Shown piece after piece: positions 57,449 to 64,000 of a stretch of 64,000 nucleotides of DNA. A program made the translations under genes and the position numbers. Location: assembly GCA_026168455.1 (NCBI GenBank), contig CM047426.1, forward strand, positions 41,029,313 to 41,093,312, given 5' to 3'. The notes under the pieces are model-generated. The model saw only the letters and a program-made list of their open reading frames with translations, had not been told where the DNA came from and did not search any database. Every line of letters starts with the position of its first letter. Position 1 is the first letter of the stretch. Source of the DNA: Theocolax elegans (Eukaryota > Arthropoda > Insecta > Hymenoptera > Cerocephalidae).

Positions 57449-57751
57449 ATGTATGATGGTAAAATAGCAAATAATTATTTTAATGAATCTTTAATAATTG
57501 AAAATTATTTTGGTACAATGTCTGAAATTTGTAAATATTGTATTTGTAAATGTTTTATGTTTACAATTAATTTTAAAGACATTAATCATAACATAGCTAT
57601 TATTAATAACAAGTTTGTTACAAAGTTCAGCAAGTTCAGTGCACTTCAAAAATCAGTAAATGTTCAGTTTTTCAACTTGATTTTAAATGAACAATTAAGT
57701 TTTGAACCCGTTTTTGAAATAAAGAAATACGCCTATAATCGCACCAGTTAA
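57449..57751 (+). other. 100-codon ORF inside the long-TIR element
   Basis: The frame reads MYDGKIANNYFNESLIIENY, then FGTMSEICKYCICKCFMF. The FG.MSEIC.YC segment weakly recalls the N-terminal Cys motif of Helitron proteins. There is no other support, and it may be non-coding. Confidence 0.25.
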
Positions 57752-58446
57752 TATGCGATTATGGCCTTTTTACAGCCAGGGGACGTTACATTTCAAACTT
57801 TAAGCAACTTAAACTTGGCAATAAAATCAACTTTCATCAAGTTTCACGGCTGACTTACATTAAATTACATATATTGTACTTAGAATATATTATTCGTAAT
57901 TTTATATATGATATAATGGGATATATTTCACTAATACACAATTGTGCACATTAGATGATTTTCACCCACATATCCAAAAGAATTAAAAAATTTGGTTATA
58001 GGTAATTCGAAATATAGTACGAATTTTCGTCAAAACATAAGACAATACAACAATTCTTTAGCTCAAATAATTATCCTCATTAATGCGTTCATTAATTAAT
58101 GAAATACTCAAATCAGACAATGTATGTTGACAATATTGTAGCTATATGACATTATTCCAACAATATCGCTGCAATATGAAGTGCTGTCTGGGTAGGAATT
58201 TATCTATTCCTTTATACCTAATGAGTATTTTCTTAACCTTGCATTTTTTTAGAAATGAAAGCTTTGGAAACAAGATTGTACTCTATTCTCATTCAAGGGA
58301 AAAAAAATTATAGTGTATTTGGTATTTATTACTCAAAATACTATTAACACAAATCACATATTTATATTTTCGGTTTGGAAACTTTACATTTTAACCTTTA
58401 GACTACCGAGATTTTAGAAATGAAATCGTCCTTTAAAAGTTTCTGA
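57752..58446. other. AT-rich interior of the long-TIR element
   Basis: No feature recognised. Confidence 0.35.
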
Positions 58447-59165
58447 ATTGCCAACCTGCTTGAATATGCAAAAAAAATTGTCACTTCCTGAAGACGATGT
58501 CCAGGTGGTCAGGTTGACCTCCGGGTCATCTGGACATCGTCTACTGGTAAGTAGTGTACCACCCTGCTTGAATATGCAAAAGAAATTGTCACTTCCTGAA
58601 GACGATGTCCAGGTGGTCAGGGTGTCCTCCGGGTCATCTGGACATCGTCTACTGGTAAGTAGTGTACCAACCTGCTTGAATATGCAAAAAAATTGTCACT
58701 TCCTGAAGACGATGTCCAGGTGGTCAGGGTGACCTCCGGGTCATCTGGAAATTGACTACTGGTAAGTAATGTGCCACCCTGCTTGAATATGCAAAAAAAA
58801 TTGTCACTTCCTGAAGACGATGTCCAGGTGGTCAGGGGGACCTCCGGGTCATCTGGACATCGTCTACTGGTAATTAGTGTGCCACCCTGCTTGAATATGT
58901 AAAAAAAATTGTCACTTCCTGAAGACGATGTCCAGGTGGTCAGGGTGACCTCCGGGTCATCTGGACATCGTCTACTGGTAAGTAGTGTGCCACCCTGCTT
59001 GAATATGCAAAAAAAATTGTCACTTCCTGAAGACGATGTCCAGGTGGTCAGGGTGACCTGCGGGTCATCTGGACATCGTCTACTGGTAAGTAGTGTACCA
59101 CCCTGCTTGAATATGCAAAAAAAAATTGTCACTTCCTGAAGACGATGTCTAGGTGGTCAGGGTAC
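58447..59165. repeat. Right subterminal array of about 107-bp units
   Basis: The word CCTGCTTGAATATGC occurs about every 107 bp, at about 58458, 58563, 58672, 58780, 58889, 58997 and 59103. Each unit holds a palindrome built from GACGATGTCCA and TGGACATCGTC. The open frames on both strands are translations of the repeat. Confidence 0.9.
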
Positions 59166-59351
59166 ACCCCATACCACCACCCCTTCCCCCTTCAAATTTA
59201 TCTTTTTAAAAAAGCAACTAAAAACATTAACCCCCAACAGTGCGTCAAAAAACATGTGATACATCGATTTATCAAAAAATATCGTCACTTCGACAATTAC
59301 GTCATACAAATAGATTGACGTCACAGAAAGGGAGAAAGGTTTTTGATGGAA

Positions 59352-60021
59352 GCAGCTTAATATAATATAGATATTTGTTAAGAAAGTGTAAAGACATTAA
59401 AAAATATAATTTATTATTTCTAATAAGAAACATTTTGTAAATAAATATCCTTATATCCTTTCTTAGAAGTTAATAAATAATTGTTTATTCAATTATTTTG
59501 GATGATTTTGGATGAAAAATATTACAATGTTATTATGAATAAAATTATAAAAAAAATGTAAATAAAAACATAACATCAATGAAGGTAGAATATAATTTTA
59601 ACATTTTGAAAAAAAATTTTTTTTTTTTTTTATATACAACAGTTACATGGTCAAACGAAATGAATTATTAATAAAATTCCTATTAAATCGTAATTGTCCT
59701 GAATGAAATAAAAATTAATTTAAATTAATTGGATATAGAAATTTTAATTGTAAATATCAAAAATCAATCGTATAAAAATATATACTTGATAATTATCAAA
59801 ATGTATAAATTATTGATCATTATTGATCAATTAAACACATTATTTTTGTGCACTGTGCAACAATAATGGCTAAATATATTTTAATTATTGATTATAATAT
59901 TTTTGTATATTGTACAAAAATAATGTGTTTAATTATTGGATGCACATTTCATCATATACTTAATATATTGGTGTTTACCATAATTAAATAATATTAACAA
60001 TTTTAAATTTTTACCATTTTT
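59352..60021. other. AT-rich interval with a small inverted repeat
   Basis: A 21-bp perfect inverted repeat (59829-59849 and 59914-59934) lies within it. No gene recognised. Confidence 0.5.
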
Positions 60022-61600
60022 TTAATTACGAGAATGTCTTAGGTTTCTGGTACTACTACTACTACTGCTATTATGATTATTGGTATTTACAGATTCTCTT
60101 CTACTTATTTCACTGATGTCCAAATTATCATTTGTAGTTGGTTGAAATAATTTATTAGTTTGCACATGAAGGGGTGTACTTGTTGTGATAGGTTGCTTGA
60201 TTCTTTTGTTAATTATACTATGTGGTCTTGTAATAGTATTTATTTTTGTTATTGATTTCCTTTTCATGTCAATAGTCTTATTTAAATTAACTAGCTTGCT
60301 AGCTAATTGCTGTTTTTGCGGTTTACCTTTTGAATTAACTTTATTAATTTCATCTGTTTTATCCATTTCACTATTTGATTCTCTTTTGGATGTGTTGACT
60401 TGCTTTAATTGTTCTGCCCTTTTTTTATTCACATGAATAGCAGCGCTTATTGCACTATTATCACCAGTAACATTTTTTTCATTCGCATTCTTCTCTAATG
60501 TAAAGTTTAGTTTTGTTTGTCTCATTGTATCTTGAAGTTTTTTTTTCTTTTTCTTGTTAGTTTTTTGTGTTTTTTTAACATTCATATTTGTTTGAGAATT
60601 TCCTTGACTATACTGTTCAGTAGAGCCATCATTTTTACCTTGTGACTTTTTGTTAGTTTGTAATTTATTAACAGTTGCTTTTTTAATTTTAGTGTATGAA
60701 GGTTTCTTCATCACCGCTTGTTTTGTTTGTTTCTTTTTCTGAGTGCTCATCTGGCTAATATCATCATCTGAGCTTTCAAAATCTGATAAATCCTAAAAGA
60801 GAAGTAAATGAATAAATAATTTTTTTTCCGTTTTAAAGTCTTTAGTTTAAAAATACTTACACTTAAATTTAATATTGTATCATATTTTTCCAACTTCCAT
60901 TCCATAGGTGCATTATCTTGTTCAATTATTTGAATAAATGCTTCTTTTAGTGTTAAAGTTTTAAAACATTCGAAAAAAGATTCTAAATGCTGCTTCATGT
61001 TAGTATTGTCAATATCATCAAAGCTATTTAAGTCAAATTTTACTTCAATAGCATTTTCTTTTGGTAAGTCATAAAATACATAAACAATTATGTTAAAGTA
61101 GATATTAGTTTCAAAATCTTTGCATTTCAGAAATGTTATAAAACAATAGTATAAGAATAATGCACATCCACAGAACAATTACAAACATCTTCCAAATAAG
61201 ATTTCAAATCATCATATTGATTTTTCGTTTGTGATACGTGTCTAAGTGTAACTTAAGATTTCTTACAAATATTGGAGTATTTACAAACAATATTATCCAA
61301 AGGTGTTTCTTTAACTACTTGATGCAAATCTATGGCCAATGGAATATCCAAAACTCCAAATGTTCCCTTATTATTTTCATTAAAAATTTGAACAGTATGT
61401 TTTTATATGTTCGTCATCATCATATATTGCAAACTGAAAAATACATTCATCCTTATTAAACTTAATGCAATGAAGTCCATTATTACGTTTCTTAACATCT
61501 GAGTTTTGTTCGCTAGTTTTTATTTGTTCCATTTGTTCATTGTAATTAAGTTTCATTTCATTAAATATTCTATCTCTCTTCGGACTTTTTCCTTTTTATC
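60022..61600 (-). pseudogene. Unrecognised spliced gene, probably decayed
   Basis: Minus strand. The last exon (60022-60792) encodes a basic, low-complexity tail (DLSDFESSDDDISQMSTQKK, lysine, serine and asparagine-rich). A 68-bp intron (60793-60860) with GTAAGT and TTTTAG joins it in frame to an exon (60861 to about 61131) encoding FNIIVYVFYDLPKENAIEVK and TLTLKEAFIQIIEQDNAPME. Further upstream (61150-61600), coding-like blocks such as GLHCIKFNKDECIFQFAIYD and LDIPLAIDLHQVVKETPLDN are broken by one frameshift and one stop. I do not recognise the family. The order, a compact folded region followed by a basic disordered tail, is visible. It could be a decayed host gene or a gene with unusual splicing. 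Confidence 0.5.
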
Positions 61601-61943
61601 GTTTATTTACTCATCTTATTAGTGAGATGCTATTTTTCTTTACACAGAAATACTTGTTTTATCTGTAACACTTTTTGTACGCTGTAATATACACGCGGGT
61701 TGACGTTTGACTTGATTATCTCTCGCTTCACTCTATCTCTCTTTCTCTCCCGTGTAAGTAAATGTGATCCCCTGCACCTATGTGTTACGTGATATTTTTG
61801 AAGATACGGGAATGTCATGTTATATATATATATATATATATCCAAAGGCCCCCTGACTAATTTTAGAATTTGAAAATTTTTAAAATAACAGTTAAATTTA
61901 AGGGTTAAATTAGCTGTCTATCGCGCCTTTTGATATAATATAA
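61601..61943. other. Interval with an AT microsatellite
   Basis: No coding sequence. An AT repeat lies at about 61821-61840. Confidence 0.5.
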
Positions 61944-62211
61944 TGTGGGGATCAGGGTCTGTTGCCTTGATCGTATCGCTGCCACACTCAGCGTTACCAG
62001 GATGTCGAGGTACAGGTGTAATAATTGCTAGACAGAGAATAATCGTTATTAGTCTTTATTGGTACAGACTTTCGTCCGCTCTTGCGGACTCATGCGTCGG
62101 AAGCTACGACGCGACTATTGTCGGCGGTTATCCCGCTCTCTCTATATCGCTCGCTGTGAAGCGCCAACTGATGGCTACTGGGGTAAATACTCTCTGTGCG
62201 TCTCGCCCACA
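61944..62211 (-). repeat. Gypsy 3' LTR
   Basis: On the minus strand, the LTR starts TGTGGGCGAG at 62211 and ends CCCCACA at 61944, so it has short inverted ends. It has an AATAAA signal (62051-62056 region). The polypurine tract TTTAGGGGGGAG lies just before it (62214-62225). Confidence 0.75.
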
Positions 62212-63038
62212 GTGCTCCCCCCTAAATGTTGACCGGGGTTTTTTCAGGTTAACATTTACTTATTTCTCGAAGATGTATAACCCACTCCCCTGGTGTAGTA
62301 ACTATACATTTTAACGATTCCACCTTGACTTGCTTTGATAATCTAAGTGTCGACGCTTTTACAATCTGTTAATTGTACCGTGTGTATTCTTGAGTTTAAC
62401 TCTATCAAACTACATAGTGATGTCGTTGACACAATGTTACAATCTATCAGTTTCAACATTTCTAATTTAATTGTAATTGGATAAATCCACTCGCTTGAAA
62501 GTTACAATTTTTATGACAATTAATACTTTATAGTCGCCTAAACCCTCGAGAACGGCATCGCACGTTTCTGGACTTTACTTAAGCTAAATACGCTGATATC
62601 GAACAATTCGACTATTTGTTTTAACATACGCGCTGATATTTCTATTTCCGAAATGGATAATGCGCTTAACTGTTTGCGACGCGCAAATATCTCGGTTTCG
62701 ACACCTCAGGGGTGTTATTTTCTTAAACACGGTTATTCTTCCGGTGCGGTATGCTTCCGCGTAGGTATTCGCCATAAAGCAACATGCTTCACGTCCTCGA
62801 CGTTTCTAATTTTTCCACTGCTTCGAGCGGCTTGCGAGTGGGTTGTACTACGCTTTCTTAACAACACATTATTTCGGGGGTTAACATAAAGCTTACCGAT
62901 TTACATCTATTATCACGATTTATTACATTAATGGATTCAGTCTTTCGGTTTCGTTTTAAAATACTGGGTATAAATTTCTTTGGCTTACTAGTATTTGGCT
63001 CTGAACACGTAAGTGGTTCATCTTTATCACAATTATGA
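62212..63038 (-). other. Gypsy 3' non-coding region
   Basis: Between the pol stop and the polypurine tract there is no long frame. It may be a decayed or untranslated region; no envelope-like sequence was recognised. Confidence 0.5.
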
Positions 63039-64000
63039 TTACCGGTTCTCGCGTTTTGTATCGCGTCCGGTTCTTGATTTTTGAATCACTGAATGACTAG
63101 GATTATACAACGTCTCGTTCGTTTCAGAGTTTTCCGCCAAATCGCGTGATTCGCAATATTGCTCGTCATATGTGGAGTATGCTCCACTTGTTAAAAAACT
63201 ACTGGGCGTTACTACGCCCTGGTCATATGCAATGCTGTCATCGACTGTGTCTAAACTGTGATTATCGTTGATAACTTCGTCATTTATTGTATTTGTATTA
63301 CTTTGCTCGACGTCGATGTCAGCGTTGCTGGATATTTCATTGTGCGAATTACTCCCATTCGCGGTGCTGTCTCTAACAGTCTCGGGTAGACTGGAGTTCT
63401 TAATTATCTCGGTTTGTTCCGTCCGAATGAAGTATGCAGGTTTTAACAGTTCTATATTGACGAGTCTTTGTCGTCCGTTCACCTCGATAGTACAATTGCG
63501 TCCGTTAGCAGAACGTTCAATTACTTTATGCGGTCCAGTGTACGGTCTTTCTAAGGCTGGTTTAATGAGTTTAGTCAAGAGAAATACGTGTGTGCAGTCT
63601 TTTAAGTCCCTAAATACGAATGGTCGTGATTTATTCTTGTGTGCTACCGGTACGGCTCTTACCCTGCACATATAATCGCGAAATTCGTTCAAAAATACAT
63701 TGCTTTCCGTCGCGAATTCGTCGAAAATGCATAACTCGCCCGGTATCCGGAGGGATTTTCCGAACACGAAATCGGCGGGGCACGCGTCGGTCTCTAGCCT
63801 CACGCGTGTTCTCAAGCCTAATAGTACCGTCGGTAGTACTCGGGACCAGTCTGCTTTCTCCGTGTGGCACATGATGGACGCCTTTAGGTCGCGGTGCCAT
63901 CTCTCCACCATGCCGTTAGAAGCTGGGTGGTATGGCGCGGTTCTGTTTCTTTTAACGCCCGTTAATTGCAATAACTCGGCGAAAAAACTTGACTTGAATT
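63039..64000 (-). CDS. Gypsy pol, integrase C-terminal part (partial)
   Basis: The frame is open from the right edge to 63039. It shows FFAELLQLTGVKRNRTAPYH and PASNGMVERWHRDLKASI (the end of the integrase core with the catalytic Glu) and VLLGLRTRVRLETDACPADF, followed by LERPYTGPHKVIERSANGRN, the small chromo-like/SH3-type region, and a Ser/Asn-rich tail. The first 600 bases of the ORF are well conserved, and no stop breaks it. The rest of the element lies beyond the edge. Confidence 0.88.
   Translation of the reverse strand, partial: FKSSFFAELLQLTGVKRNRTAPYHPASNGMVERWHRDLKASIMCHTEKADWSRVLPTVLLGLRTRVRLETDACPADFVFGKSLRIPGELCIFDEFATESNVFLNEFRDYMCRVRAVPVAHKNKSRPFVFRDLKDCTHVFLLTKLIKPALERPYTGPHKVIERSANGRNCTIEVNGRQRLVNIELLKPAYFIRTEQTEIIKNSSLPETVRDSTANGSNSHNEISSNADIDVEQSNTNTINDEVINDNHSLDTVDDSIAYDQGVVTPSSFLTSGAYSTYDEQYCESRDLAENSETNETLYNPSHSVIQKSRTGRDTKRENR

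Larger units (their letters stand above)
56102..59351. mobile_element. 3.25-kb long-TIR element with tandem arrays
   Basis: Inverted ends of about 230 bp (56102-56340 and 59120-59351), starting TTCCATCAAAAACC, hold GTGACGTCAA-type words and a run ending CCTTCCCCCTTCAAATTT. Inside each end is a 107-bp tandem array: about two units on the left (56300-56505) and about seven on the right (58447-59165) in opposite orientation. The middle has three copies of a 197-bp unit (56541-57115). It contains no recognisable transposase; the structure resembles Foldback-type elements. I found no target duplication. Confidence 0.75.

Noticed and set aside
57449..57751. Helitron replicase start
   Set aside because: Only a faint FG.M..C..C pattern; no Rep or helicase motif was found anywhere in the element.
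58448..59139. Long open frames on both strands
   Set aside because: They are translations of the 107-bp tandem units; the repeat length nearly fits the frame, giving repeated peptides.
62584..62889. Small ORFs between the Gypsy pol and LTR
   Set aside because: Short and overlapping on both strands, with no envelope or accessory-protein features.

Overview
The window is nuclear DNA from an animal, most likely an insect. It is AT-rich, has short (about 70 bp) GT-AG introns, and carries the mobile-element set typical of insect genomes: R1-type, Jockey-type and CR1/Jockey-like LINEs, a Penelope-like element, Ty1/copia and Gypsy LTR elements, piggyBac, Tc1, a Mutator-domain gene, hAT-like and Harbinger-like MITEs, and many foldback elements. 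An ant or another hymenopteran would fit, but the sequence alone does not settle it. There is no operon, no CRISPR array and no bacterial feature. Almost everything is a nested graveyard of transposable elements. Host material is limited to one orphan exon (8279-8732), pseudogene pieces of gamma-tubulin complex component 3 and LST8 (54500-55253), and an unrecognised, probably decayed spliced gene on the minus strand (60022-61600).

Layout. 1-1199: three exons of a Mutator-domain gene on the minus strand, running off the left edge. 1545-3960: 5'-truncated R1-like LINE. 4469-8240: short palindromes and a hAT-like MITE with an 8-bp target duplication. 8279-8732: orphan exon. 9017-9955: long foldback. 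10605-13500: Penelope-like element with RT and GIY-YIG parts. 13855-16282: decayed LINE followed by an unknown ORF. 17753-18182: TA-flanked MITE. 18513-21975: second R1 element, split by a Harbinger-like MITE. 22325-22790: Jockey-type tail. 23490-24154: second copy of the MITE, at the end of a piggyBac gene (24165-26250) that is also split by a solo LTR. 26806-27024: TIR element with a tRNA-like core. 28077-31620: Tc1 with an open transposase gene inside a mosaic of inverted and tandem repeats. 33170-33645: Gypsy RT scrap and a possible AMP-ligase scrap. 35470-43454: a near-full-length LINE split by two TIR elements and a 1.4-kb solo LTR. 44352-53990: foldback/repeat array split by a full copia element (46039-53459). 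54500-55253: host pseudogene pieces. 56102-59351: 3.25-kb long-TIR element with internal tandem arrays. 60022-61600: unknown gene. 61944-64000: 3' end of a Gypsy element on the minus strand.

Most notable points. (1) The LINE at 35470-43454 carries a third ORF downstream of the reverse transcriptase and before its (AAAT)n tail. A second, decayed copy (13855-16282) has the same order, RT then a related ORF, which argues for an accessory ORF3 of unknown function. (2) The copia element has an extra ORF in front of gag, and a tiny upstream coding exon can be joined to it in frame across a predicted 1.2-kb intron with good splice signals. (3) tRNA-like sequences lie inside two unrelated TIR/foldback elements. 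(4) Several insertions (MITE in R1, solo LTR in piggyBac, solo LTR in ORF3, TIR elements in the LINE) sit between clean target duplications at places where the interrupted reading frame continues, so the order of insertion can be read directly.
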